Source of the DNA: Candidatus Heimdallarchaeota archaeon | Lineage (GTDB): Archaea > Asgardarchaeota > Heimdallarchaeia > JABLTI01 | Length of the DNA: 64,000 nt | NCBI GenBank assembly: GCA_019894765.1 | Contig: JAGXNT010000013.1 | Coordinates: forward strand, 42,354-106,353 | Direction of reading: 5' to 3' | In this document: positions 17,883 to 27,700 of the stretch, one piece after another | How positions within the stretch are numbered: position 1 is the first letter of the stretch | Layout of the letters: each line of letters begins with the position of its first letter | Notes under the pieces: generated by a model | Database searches by the model: none | What the model saw: only the letters and a program-made list of their open reading frames with translations | What the model was told of the DNA's origin: nothing | Translations under genes and position numbers: made by a program

Positions 17883-18044
17883 TTTAAACTTTCCAATAGA
17901 TTCGTATTAATTATTATTAAATCAAAAATAATCCTCTTTTTTTTTACAAAAAATTTAAAATAAATCAATTCAGCGAATTCCTTTTTAAAAAAAGCGAAAA
18001 GATTCGAAAAGTAACTATAAATAAATTTTGATAGTTAAAATTGG

Positions 18045-18119
18045 TGTGCGAGGCCGGATTCGAACCGGCGACCTCCTCCGTGTGAGGGAGGTGTCATAGC
18101 CAAGCTAGACCACTCGCAC
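18045..18119 (-). tRNA. tRNA-Val(CAC)
   Basis: Read on the minus strand: acceptor GTGCGAG with CTCGCAC; anticodon stem CCTCC/GGAGG with loop CTCACAC, anticodon CAC; T-arm GCCGGTTCGAATCCGGC. Discriminator A, with CCA encoded at 18042-18044. No intron. Its 3' end is duplicated at 16838-16856. Confidence 0.95.
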
Positions 18120-18200
18120 TTGTATCATTTTTACTTTCAAAAGCAATCTTAAGAATATTTTGACAATTATAAAGAGAAAAGAAAGGAAAAATGAATCTGC

Positions 18201-18362
18201 TTATCCTTTGCTTTCACGATTCTTCATTCTAAGTCTTTTTGATCCACACTTGCGACATTTTGTGGCTCGAAGAGCATTTCTTGCATAGCATTTTCTACAG
18301 ATTTGTACGTAAAGCAATTTTCGTCTTGCGATTTCTCGCTTCTCTGGGTCAGCTACGGGCAT
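18201..18362 (-). CDS. rpl40e: Ribosomal protein eL40
   Basis: 53 residues. The zinc ribbon is complete: ICRKCYARN...[13 protein letters not shown], two CxxC pairs, the classic L40e pattern. It is not fused to ubiquitin, as normal for archaea. GGAG ribosome site precedes ATG 18362. It lies just upstream of tRNA-Val on the same strand. Confidence 0.95.
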   Translation of the reverse strand: MPVADPEKREIARRKLLYVQICRKCYARNALRATKCRKCGSKRLRMKNRESKG

Positions 18363-18479
18363 TTCTATTTCTCCGTTTGTTTAGAACAATCTGCAATCAA
18401 TTCGCTTGCTATATTAATGTTTTTCGTAAATAACGGTATTTGTATTTATTCTACTTCTACGTATCTATGTTTTTTTCTC

Positions 18480-19484
18480 TTATTCACACACTTCATCCTT
18501 TAATGATTTGTACCAATCAACGGATTCTTTCACTGATTCCTCAAGTTGATATTTTGGTTTGAATCCTAGTTTTTCGGTAATTTTTGTTGTGATTAATTGA
18601 TCTGATGCTCCTAGTACTTTTACAGAAAATCTCGTGTAATCCGAATTAATTGGTAGAAACTCCAGAAAGGCTGCCAAGGAATAAATTATCCAATAAGGGA
18701 CTCTCATTCTTAATGGTTTCAATCCTAACTCCTTGTTGAATTCATTTGCAAAATCTCTAAAGGGCACATGAAAGCTAACGAAATGGAATGCTTCTCCATC
18801 ATTCTCTCTTGCTTTTTCTAGAGCAAGTAGATGTGCTTTTGCTGCATCTTCTGGATGGGTTACTGGTACAATTCCCTTGCCACCCCTGCATAGAGGTATC
18901 ATTTTCTTCTTTAGATTGTCCATAAGAACTCTGGTTGGTTCATCACCTGGTCCAGAAATCATTGGTGGGCGCAACGCTACAAAAAAGATGCCTTTTTCCA
19001 GACACATTGTTCTCGCTAAGTCTTCTTGCATTTTTTTACTGACTTGGTAATGCCAGAAAGGATTTTTTGGTTCAAAATCCTCAGCAAATGGTTCTCCATT
19101 ATTTGTACTCCATCCATAAACTGCTGTTGACGAAGTAAGAATAAATGTTGATCCTGGTTTTAATCCCTCTAACAAGTATCTTGTTCCATCAACATTGGTT
19201 TTAATGAAATCCTTCTTTTTCCCTTTTATCGCATATTTACTAGCAACATGTATGACCGCATCAATTCCTTTTACTGCTTCTTTTAGAGCTGCTTCATCCG
19301 TCATATCCCCAACAGCTAATTCTATTTTGTACTTGTCACTTGTGATTTTCTTACATTTCTCTGGATTTCTTACAAAAAGACGAATTGTTTCAAGCTTAAA
19401 TTTCTCTTTATACCCGGGTTTTTCCAATTCCTTTAGGATGTAGCTGCCTAAGAAACCTGTTCCCCCTGTAACTAATAACTTCAT
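18480..19484 (-). CDS. NAD-dependent epimerase/dehydratase (extended SDR, 3beta-HSD-like)
   Basis: 334 residues. Rossmann motif GGTGFLG at residues 7-13, GDMTD, HVASKYA, STAVYG and the active-site YQVSK are all present, with a C-terminal substrate domain (PFRDFANEFN, then PYWIIYSLA) typical of the 3beta-hydroxysteroid dehydrogenase-like/sugar epimerase branch. Substrate unknown. ATG at 19484. Confidence 0.88.
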   Translation of the reverse strand: MKLLVTGGTGFLGSYILKELEKPGYKEKFKLETIRLFVRNPEKCKKITSDKYKIELAVGDMTDEAALKEAVKGIDAVIHVASKYAIKGKKKDFIKTNVDGTRYLLEGLKPGSTFILTSSTAVYGWSTNNGEPFAEDFEPKNPFWHYQVSKKMQEDLARTMCLEKGIFFVALRPPMISGPGDEPTRVLMDNLKKKMIPLCRGGKGIVPVTHPEDAAKAHLLALEKARENDGEAFHFVSFHVPFRDFANEFNKELGLKPLRMRVPYWIIYSLAAFLEFLPINSDYTRFSVKVLGASDQLITTKITEKLGFKPKYQLEESVKESVDWYKSLKDEVCE

Positions 19485-19561
19485 TGTAATCTCACTAAAG
19501 AATAGGTTACACTAAAATTAATCTTTTGATGAAAAATAATTCTTGATTAGAATTTTGAAAT

Positions 19562-21367
19562 TTACTTTTTAGTTGAACTACTTTTAGTGGGGGTTTTTGT
19601 AGACTTTGTAGTTGAGCTTGTTTTCTTTGCAGTTGATGTTGGTTTCGTTGTCTTAGGAGTTTTCTTTACAGGTGTTTTTTTAGCTTCTGGTTTTGCTTTT
19701 GTTGGGGTTTTCTTTGGAGTGGTTTTAGGTTTTGCTGGTTTTGGCTTCTCTATCATAGCTCCAACTGTTTCCTCAAGTCCTTCTGTTGTAATAAAGGTTC
19801 GACCATTATTCATGGTTATTGCTGCGTTAATTCTTTTTTGAACCACTAAACGATAGATTATTTGTTCTGCTTCTTCTGGTGTGACATATGAATTTTCTAG
19901 AAATACATCCATTGGAACGTTTTTGACACCCTGTAGAGTTTGAATGATTTTTATTTCATAGAATTTTTCTATTACTGTAGTAGGAATTTCTATTTTCTTA
20001 TCAACCACTTTCTCTAAAAGCCCAAATGATCCTTCCTTATAGGCCTTAAGCATCTCTTGAATTACTTCTACAAAAATAGGTCCTAATTTCTTAAAATTTG
20101 AACTCTTAAGCAATTTCTCTGCTTCTTCTATGCTGAATGATTCAATGATAGTTAATCCAATTAAAGTCGCATTGTAATCTTCAAGTTCTTCTGCACAGCG
20201 TTCGGCTAGTTTGCCACCTTTTGCAATAAACTTCAGTCTAACTCTAATTGCGATTCTTGTTAATTGAAAATTCCCGGAAACAACTTTCAGCGTTACGTCA
20301 TGGAGTATTTTCGAAGGAACCTCCGGTACCCTCTTGCCCATGATTACCTCTTCTATGAATTCTTCTAATTTTTCGCAACAAATCTCTGGTGTATGTATAG
20401 CAATATCATGTAAGGCTTTAATCAGGTGCTCGCGAATGTCCTCAATTGGTTCCTCATAGGTGTTCTCCAAGATTTCTAAAAAGTATCCTTTAAACAACTC
20501 GGGATTAGATTCCCCTAGAACTTCAAATTGCTGTGCAACTGCTAACCGCACATCTTGTAAGGGTTCATCACTTAATTTCATCATTTTTGGTATTAAACTT
20601 AAACCTAATTCAGGAGAAATCTTGCATAAAACTGTTAATGCTTTTATTGCTTCAATTTTTGTCCTCGCATTTCCTTCTGATAAGAGTTTAAACAATGCTT
20701 CTAATTTTGTAATCGATTCTTCTAAACCAACCATTAACTCGGTTACCCTTTGAGATGTGCTAGCTATTTGTTCCTTAGCAATTATTTTTTTCTTATCTAG
20801 AACCACTTCTTCTTCTAGTGTTTTGGATAATTGTTCTGTTGCATCTGCTTGTGTTGTTTCTACTGGAGTTGTTCCTGTGAGTTTTTCAGCTTCGACTGGG
20901 AGCTCAATATTAATTGGAACATTAGCTTCTTCTGTAAGAGGATCAATCTCTTTACTTTCTTGTTTGACAGGTGTTTCCTTTACATCTTCTTCAATAACAA
21001 TAGCTTGCTCTTCTTCTTTAACTTCCGCTATTTCTTCCGGTTCGTCGGCAACTATTGGCTTATCTTCTTCTGTCGTTTCTAGGATTTCCTTAGCTGATTG
21101 TGCAACTTTAATATTAATTGGTACTCTTAATTCAATTACATCTGTAATTTTACTGATGGCACTATAAGGAATGGTTTTGGATGGAGTAACTGCTTTTCCA
21201 TTAATCTCTGTCTCAAATGCTAGTCCTATTTGTCCATCGTCACCTATGCTTACAGCTTTGCATGTGCCAATTACCTCTCCGGTAGAATCAATAATCATCT
21301 TTCCCTCTAAATCGGTGTCCCCATTTAAAGAGGCTGATGATTTATCATTATCTTTTTGTTCTGGCAT
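19562..21367 (-). CDS. PRC-barrel / HEAT-repeat protein with a lysine-rich H1-like tail
   Basis: 601 residues in four parts. Residues 20-85 look like a PRC-barrel (LEGKMIIDSTGEVIG, then VPINIKV). Residues 95-180 are acidic and low complexity. Residues 200-450 form alpha-helical HEAT/ARM-like repeats (TKIEAIKALTVLC, VRLAVAQQFEVLG). Near 450-530 is a winged-helix-like segment (YEIKIIQTLQGVKNVPMD...YVTPEEAEQIIYRLV). The last 65 residues are almost only K, P, T, S and A, like a histone H1 tail, which suggests nucleic-acid binding. No catalytic residues are seen. I do not know this architecture. Confidence 0.65.
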   Translation of the reverse strand: MPEQKDNDKSSASLNGDTDLEGKMIIDSTGEVIGTCKAVSIGDDGQIGLAFETEINGKAVTPSKTIPYSAISKITDVIELRVPINIKVAQSAKEILETTEEDKPIVADEPEEIAEVKEEEQAIVIEEDVKETPVKQESKEIDPLTEEANVPINIELPVEAEKLTGTTPVETTQADATEQLSKTLEEEVVLDKKKIIAKEQIASTSQRVTELMVGLEESITKLEALFKLLSEGNARTKIEAIKALTVLCKISPELGLSLIPKMMKLSDEPLQDVRLAVAQQFEVLGESNPELFKGYFLEILENTYEEPIEDIREHLIKALHDIAIHTPEICCEKLEEFIEEVIMGKRVPEVPSKILHDVTLKVVSGNFQLTRIAIRVRLKFIAKGGKLAERCAEELEDYNATLIGLTIIESFSIEEAEKLLKSSNFKKLGPIFVEVIQEMLKAYKEGSFGLLEKVVDKKIEIPTTVIEKFYEIKIIQTLQGVKNVPMDVFLENSYVTPEEAEQIIYRLVVQKRINAAITMNNGRTFITTEGLEETVGAMIEKPKPAKPKTTPKKTPTKAKPEAKKTPVKKTPKTTKPTSTAKKTSSTTKSTKTPTKSSSTKK

Positions 21368-21672
21368 TGTTGCATTTCTCTTAAAATTACCTCTTTCTTA
21401 AAGGGCACCATAGCATGCAAATCTTACTGATATTTGTTAGCTTCTTGGATAAATATATTAGCATTACGTTAGGGTGAAAATGGTGTTTTCCTCATACAAA
21501 TAATCAACTTATTAGATATTCAACTAATATTTAAATCATCTATTGATAAAAATAACACATAAATTATTAAATCGTTTATTTAATCTTTCTAGTAAAAAGT
21601 ATTAACATAAGAATAAATAGGTAATACACCACAGTATAACTAACATACAATTAAATTTACGGTGGAATTTCC
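21368..21672. promoter_or_regulatory. Divergent promoter region
   Basis: 305 AT-rich bases between the PRC/HEAT gene (leftward) and the zinc-ribbon gene (rightward). No open frame. It must hold the promoters of both. Several TATA-like A/T runs occur, for example near 21525-21560, but no single one stands out. Confidence 0.4.
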
Positions 21673-22440
21673 ATGGTTAAGTACTGTGCAAGATGTGGAG
21701 CAAGAGCAATACCAGGTGCCAAGTTTTGTCGATCATGTGGCAATAAATTAGAGAAAGCCACACCTGTGGTGAAGGAAAAAGAAGAGAGATACGAAGAAGA
21801 GATAGTGGAAGAATATGAGCCTGAATCACCATTAGTTAAGGTCGAACTTTCAAAGGAAGAAGAAGAGTCGCTTCTAATTTTATCTGAAATTATTCCTTTA
21901 CAAAAGAAAATTGAGGAGCTAAACAAAGAGAAAGATACTCTGGAAATTAAATTCCGAGTTGAAGAAGAAATAACTGAAAAGGATTATAATTCTGAATCCA
22001 AAAAATTAGCTGCTGATATTACCAAGTTTACAAAAGAAATTGAAGAGAAACGTAAAGTAATGTCATCTCTTTCTTTGTTGAATCTCGTTGATGAAGTTGT
22101 CGAGTTGCGAGAACGACAAGAGAAACTCGAAGAAATCTTTGAAGAAGGACGAATCCAAGAATCAACTTACGATCGATTGAAGAAGGAATACAAAGAGAAA
22201 GAAAAATCTGTCAAAGCAAAAGTTGATGAAGAAGAAGCAAAACTCAAGCAATTTAGGCGCGAATTAGTTGATGAAAAAGAAGAGATTGCATCTTTGAAAG
22301 AGGAATTATTCGCTCGCTATTCCGTAGAGGAATTTACTGAGAAAGAATACCGTGCAAAAATCAAAGAACTTGAATCTCGTAATACCGATGGCTTAATAGC
22401 TGCAGTAGATGAAGTAATCGCTCGTATGTCTAAGGTTTAA
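21673..22440 (+). CDS. Zinc-ribbon coiled-coil protein with SHOCT-like motifs
   Basis: 255 residues. N-terminal zinc ribbon with C5xxC8 and C20xxC23 (CARCGARAIPGAKFCRSCG), then an acidic linker and a long coiled coil from about 60 to 240. Three short segments resemble the SHOCT helix-turn-helix (EEEITEKDYNSESKKL, EEGRIQESTYDRLKKEY, VEEFTEKEYRAKIKEL). Soluble, probably oligomeric; function unknown. Run of T at 22441 probably ends transcription. Confidence 0.65.
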   Translation: MVKYCARCGARAIPGAKFCRSCGNKLEKATPVVKEKEERYEEEIVEEYEPESPLVKVELSKEEEESLLILSEIIPLQKKIEELNKEKDTLEIKFRVEEEITEKDYNSESKKLAADITKFTKEIEEKRKVMSSLSLLNLVDEVVELRERQEKLEEIFEEGRIQESTYDRLKKEYKEKEKSVKAKVDEEEAKLKQFRRELVDEKEEIASLKEELFARYSVEEFTEKEYRAKIKELESRNTDGLIAAVDEVIARMSKV

Positions 22441-22569
22441 TTTTTTTTCTGATTACTTCCAATCACTCTTTTTTTTGTTCATTTTTTATTTAGTATATCT
22501 AGCAAAGAGTTTAATTGCAATAAGCTAGGAACTGTAAATTGTACAACACCAAGGATTGTAGATCTACGA

Positions 22570-23529
22570 ATGACTGTAGGAACACTCAAAAAGAAATTCT
22601 CTAAAGAAGAAATTGCTAAACTCTCTGAAGAGATATTATCATTAAAAAAAGAGAAAAACGCTGTTATTCTTGCTCACTATTATCAAGAGCTAGCAATACA
22701 AGATGTAGGGGATATTGTAGGTGACTCTTTGGGTTTAAGTCAAGCTGCTCGAGATATCGATGATGCTGATTTCATAGTTTTTGCCGGCGTTCATTTTATG
22801 GCTGAAACTGCAAAGATTCTTAATCCCACAAAAACTGTTCTTATTCCTAATGTTAATGCTGGTTGCCCAATGGCAAACCAATGTTCCCCAGATATAATAC
22901 AAGCTGCTCGAGAGAAACACGGAAAAGATGTTCCAGTGGTTGTATATGTAAACACAACAGCAGAAACTAAAGCAGCTGCGGATGTAACATGTACAAGCTC
23001 AAATGCTCCACAAGTAGTAAGAAACCTTGGTGTGAAGAAGGTTCTTTTTGGTCCTGACCGAAATCTCGGTTTATATGTTCAAAAGCAATTACCTGATGTT
23101 GAAGTTATTCCCGTACCTGAAGATGGTCATTGTATCGTTCATAAGCGTTTCAGTGTAGAAGCAATTGATGCTATTAAGGAACAGTATCCTGAAGCCGTTT
23201 TAATCGCTCATCCTGAGTGTAATGAAGATGTACAAAACATTGCTGAATATGTTGGGTCAACCTCTGGTATGAGACGCTACGGTAAAGAAACAGATGCAAA
23301 AGTCATCATAGTAGCAACCGAGAAAGGACTAGTGGATCGATTAAATAGGGATAATCCGGAAAAGAAATTTATTCTAGCAAAGGATACAGCTATTTGTAGA
23401 AATATGAAGAAAAACACTATTGAGTATCTTAGGGATTCATTGCTGTATGAACAGCATAAAATAGAAATTCCAAAAGAAATTCATGATAAAGCAGAAAAAG
23501 CAATCTTAAGGATGTTTGAGCTCACATGA
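22570..23529 (+). CDS. nadA: Quinolinate synthase NadA
   Basis: 319 residues. Condenses iminoaspartate with dihydroxyacetone phosphate to quinolinate using a [4Fe-4S] cluster. Cluster cysteines sit in the conserved GCPMANQCS, VTCTSSNA and AICRNMKKN blocks. HYYQELAIQDVGD is the family N-terminal substrate motif. The stop overlaps the nadC start by 4 bases (ATGA), so they are coupled. No L-aspartate oxidase or dehydrogenase lies in the window. Confidence 0.96.
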   Translation: MTVGTLKKKFSKEEIAKLSEEILSLKKEKNAVILAHYYQELAIQDVGDIVGDSLGLSQAARDIDDADFIVFAGVHFMAETAKILNPTKTVLIPNVNAGCPMANQCSPDIIQAAREKHGKDVPVVVYVNTTAETKAAADVTCTSSNAPQVVRNLGVKKVLFGPDRNLGLYVQKQLPDVEVIPVPEDGHCIVHKRFSVEAIDAIKEQYPEAVLIAHPECNEDVQNIAEYVGSTSGMRRYGKETDAKVIIVATEKGLVDRLNRDNPEKKFILAKDTAICRNMKKNTIEYLRDSLLYEQHKIEIPKEIHDKAEKAILRMFELT

Positions 23530-24389
23530 GGCGAATATTACCGTTACCAAAAACACTAGTTCGAGAAATGCTAATCAACTTCATGATAGAGGATGAAGGG
23601 TATGGAGACATTACTTCCGAAATTCTCTTTCCTGTGGATAAACAAGCACAAGCCAGGATTTTTACCAAAGAGGAATGTATACTTGCAGGATCCGTTTTAA
23701 TCCCTGAAATTTTCGAACCTGAAGGATGTGAAGTTACTCTAAAAGCAAAAGATGGTGATCATTTAGAGAAGAACCAAGATGTGGCTCTTATTTATGGTCC
23801 AATGAAGAAAATCTTACTAAGAGAGAGAGTTACCTTGAATTTGCTTTCTCGAATGAGTGGCATAGCAACCCAAACATGGTCATATGTTAAACTTGTGCCA
23901 AAAGATTCCCATACAGTGATTGCAGCAACTAGAAAAACAACCCCGGGATTACGATTACTAGAAAAATATGCAGTTGCCTGCGGAGGAGGAGACACTCATC
24001 GTCTTAGACTTGACGATATGGCCTTAATTAAAGACAATCATCGAGTTCTCTTCAAATCTATCACAGAAGCAATCAAAGTCCTCAAATCTCAACTAAGCTT
24101 TTCAAAGAAAATCGAAGTCGAAGTTGAAGATTATGAGATGATGCTTGAAGCAGTAAACGCTGGAGCAGATATCATCATGTTGGACAATATGTCTCCGGAC
24201 GAAGTAAAGAAGGCTATTAAGATTCTAGTGGATAAAAAATTACGAGACAAAGTAATCCTCGAATTGAGTGGAGGAATAAATAAAGAGAATCTTCCGGAAT
24301 ATGCAGGATTAGGTGCTGATGTAATATCCTCTGGCGCATTAACACATTCATATAAATCAATTGATTTGTCACTTGATATTATAAAATAA
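23526..24389 (+). CDS. nadC: Nicotinate-nucleotide pyrophosphorylase NadC
   Basis: 287 residues. Converts quinolinate and PRPP to nicotinate mononucleotide. Family blocks: EDEGYGDITSE at the N-terminus, ATRKTTPGLR with the substrate-binding Arg/Lys, HRLRLDDMALIKDNH, and ELSGGINKENL near the C-terminus. Second gene of the nadA-nadC operon. Confidence 0.96.
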   Translation: MRRILPLPKTLVREMLINFMIEDEGYGDITSEILFPVDKQAQARIFTKEECILAGSVLIPEIFEPEGCEVTLKAKDGDHLEKNQDVALIYGPMKKILLRERVTLNLLSRMSGIATQTWSYVKLVPKDSHTVIAATRKTTPGLRLLEKYAVACGGGDTHRLRLDDMALIKDNHRVLFKSITEAIKVLKSQLSFSKKIEVEVEDYEMMLEAVNAGADIIMLDNMSPDEVKKAIKILVDKKLRDKVILELSGGINKENLPEYAGLGADVISSGALTHSYKSIDLSLDIIK

Positions 24390-24780
24390 AAGAAAAGTGA
24401 TATGCAGATTTAGTGAGTTGCTTTCGTTTTAGAAATTGGTTCACTATTCTTTACATTTCTTTACTGGTAGTTTTTGTTTTTTTGGCATTCTTCATCCAAC
24501 TCTACCAATAATCTATCGACTTAATTTCTCTTTTCCTCTGTATTAAACAGTGATTTGAAGATAAAATGGAATCTTAACAATTTTTCTTCCTAAAAATATA
24601 AGAAGAATCATCAAAGAAGACAATTCGAAGCTGTTCTAAAATGTAGTTCAGCAACAAATCAGCTGTTCTAAAGTGTGGTATCTTAAGCAAGTTATACCAT
24701 ATAATTACCATGCATTTGTGTTTGTAAATTTGGACTTACAAACCATATCTTTGGAATTTGAAGGAAAAGATGGTGGAAGA
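24390..24780. promoter_or_regulatory. 391-base upstream region of the alpha-2-macroglobulin gene
   Basis: No gene is seen. It holds T-rich runs after nadC (around 24474-24484) that may terminate that operon, and a pair of near-identical 19-base direct repeats at 24629 and 24661. The open frame of the next gene extends back to 24673 but has no start signal there. Confidence 0.4.
24629..24679 (+). repeat. 19-bp direct repeat pair, possible operator
   Basis: AGCTGTTCTAAAATGTAGT at 24629-24647 and AGCTGTTCTAAAGTGTGGT at 24661-24679 differ at two positions and start 32 bases apart, about three helical turns, so both would face the same side of the DNA. They lie 100-150 bases before the gene start. 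Confidence 0.45.
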
Positions 24781-27700
24781 ATGAGAAATCCTGACAAGAT
24801 TCGTAGATTTTTGATAACATCGTTTATTGTAGTATTGACTATTGGGACTCCCTTTATTTCAAGCGTACTCTTGGTAAATGGATTACCTGGGAAGGAAGAT
24901 CCTTCAATCACAAGTAATAGTGATTTTACAAATAACTATTCAACTAATCCCCCATATGAGTTGAAAAAAGCTCCAAATCTAGATGATTTTTTTGATGACT
25001 ATAATGATGGTTATCTTCAGCCTGAGAGTTATTTACCTGAAGAAGTCTCACAACTAGAACAAGAAACCTCTTACTATGATTATGATGAGAATCTAGCTGC
25101 AAATATTGACTTATCCAAAGTTGCTTACAAAGAAGGTGAAATAGTCGAGTATTCCGTGCAAGTTACTAGTAAATTAGATCAGAAGGCAAATTATCCAATA
25201 AGAATTCTAGTAACAAATGGTAGTAGCTTTTACTATTGGTATTACAACCTCAAGGATTATTCAGTTATACAAGATATCTATGTGCAAACTAATACCGAAG
25301 GTTTCTATTATGGATCATTTATACCACCAGAAGAGGGAACTTATACAATAATGGTCATACCAAATTATAGTACTTATCCAATTGCACGTCGATCAGTTAC
25401 CATTTCAGATTTGAGTGTTTTTTGGAGGGTGCCTTTCAATGCTGTAAGACATGCAAGTACTCAATCGTATGCTCTTGTTTTAAACACATCAGATTTTAGC
25501 CCCCTTGTAGATGCTAATGTAACTTTAACCATGGAAAATTATGTGAATTATAATTATGACTACAATTACAGCTCAGAATTACTTTATTCAGGGGTTACAA
25601 ATGCTGAAGGATTAATGCTTATGGATTACTCCATAGATACTAGTGGTAATGGGTATTCTTCTCTTGTTTTATCTGTGGAGTACAATGAATCAGAAGCGGA
25701 GTTAACACAATTCATCTGGTTTAATGATTACTATTACTTTTCAGAAAATACGTATCAGAATTATAATTTCATAACTACAACAGATAAACCAATTTATCAG
25801 CCAGGAGAAATGGTCCGAACTCGAACTATGGTTTTCATAGATGATTATTGGAAAGTAAACAAAGAACCCGCAGTTTCAACAGAGGTTGAAGTGGAATTTA
25901 AAACCTTAAATGGTTTCACACTATTTCATAAAACACTTACAACCGATGAATTTGGAATAATTGAATGGGATTATCAATTCGATGTTGATACTAAACTGGG
26001 AACATATACTCTGACTTTTAGAAAAGACTCTTCACAAGAAAGTATTGGAATCGAAGTTGATCAATATGAAAAACCTGATTTTCGAGTGAATATTGAACTC
26101 GAGAGTGATTATGTTCCACCTAAAAAAGACATTGTTGGAAAGATAATCGCTGAATATTATTTTGGTAAACCAGTTCCCGGTTCTGTCAAAATTACCTTCC
26201 TCTATTATGATATAGTTCTTGATGAAATCGAAGGCACTTTGGATTCCAATGGTGAGTTTTCATTTACATGGAGAGTTCCGAGAACTAATCCCTATGACAA
26301 TGAGGAAATTGAAGCACTCTATCTTAGTGTTGAAGTGACTGATCCTATAGGTAGAACAGTTTATGCAGAAAAAGATGTAACTTGTCTTTCGAATATTTGG
26401 GCTTATCTTTGGACTTGGCCTTATGGTGTTTTTGATAAAGGAGAGGAAATCAGAGCTAGTTTCTCAGCATATCAAGTAAGTGTAAGGAATGATTACTATT
26501 GGTATTCTTGGAGTTATGTTTCAAATGCAGAGGTGACAATAACCGTATTTGGATTAGGCTCTTTGAATAGAAAGATCAAATTATTCTCACTTGAATCCAG
26601 CACAAATGAGTTTGGTTCAGGATCTGTGATGTTTATAATTCCCGAGGAATACTGTGATGATTTTGATGAGTTTGTTCTAGATTTAGAAGTAAGAACAAGT
26701 GATGGACGAACTGGTGAAGATTCTCGAGCAATAGCTTTGGCAATAATCCATACAACTATAGAATTAAACCCAAATACAACCATAAATCCGGGAGATGATG
26801 TAGAACTTACAATTTCCGTTGTCAATACAGAAACAAATTCTTTGGTTGATGCTGAAATCTCAGTCTATATTATGGATTCAGAATACGATACATTATACTA
26901 TACTTGGGATTATTATCTAGATGGTTCAGAAACATTTACAATTAAATTAAGTGATTTTGCTCCCAGCGGTAATTATTACATTAACACTTATTGCCGAACT
27001 GAGAATCGACTTTTTGGAGGATATTATCCTAGCTATTCCAGTACCTATACTCAATTTGTTGTAGGTGAAAGCAATTCACTAACAATTGAAACTGACAAAG
27101 ACACGTATCTTTCATCCGAGGAAATTGTCTTAACAGCTCATCTTGGTTCAGCTAACAATGTCCCGACCATCTTTGAATTGACAAAAAGAGGGATAGTGGA
27201 TATAATAACTGTTGATAAATCACAAACAGATTTTATTCTAAACATTGAAGATATTAATGACTTAGGACCTCGTCTAACGATTTTTGCTTTCACAGTTACT
27301 CCAAATGGTTTAATCCTTGAAGCATTTGTAGTAGTTGAGATTATCAAAGATTTGAATGTAGAGATCGAATCAGATAAAGAAATATATGAACCCGGTGAAA
27401 CTGCAATAATAACCATCAAAGTAACCAATGAGAATGATGAACCTCTAGACGCACTCGGTGTATTCTCGTTAGTTGATTCTTCAATTTTCGCAGTGAAAGA
27501 AGACATCTTATCAGAAGAAAGTTATTTTGAGGAATCCCGATATTGGGCACAAATTTCAACTAGCGCCTCTTGGACTTCTCCAATGTCATTTTGGTGGTAT
27601 TGGTGGATGATAGATGCATCAAGCTCATACTATCCTTACGCACCATTTTACAGGGAAGGCTCATACGATAATCTTTTCTTAGCTACTCCAGGAGGAGTAC

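Noticed and set aside
19587..19841. Long plus-strand open frame, V/F-rich
   Set aside because: It is the antisense of the K/P/T-rich tail of the PRC/HEAT protein; composition is a mirror of that repeat, with no ribosome site.
24673..24780. Extended N-terminus for the macroglobulin
   Set aside because: No ribosome site; ATG 24781 has one and begins a proper signal segment. The extension also overlaps the direct repeats.
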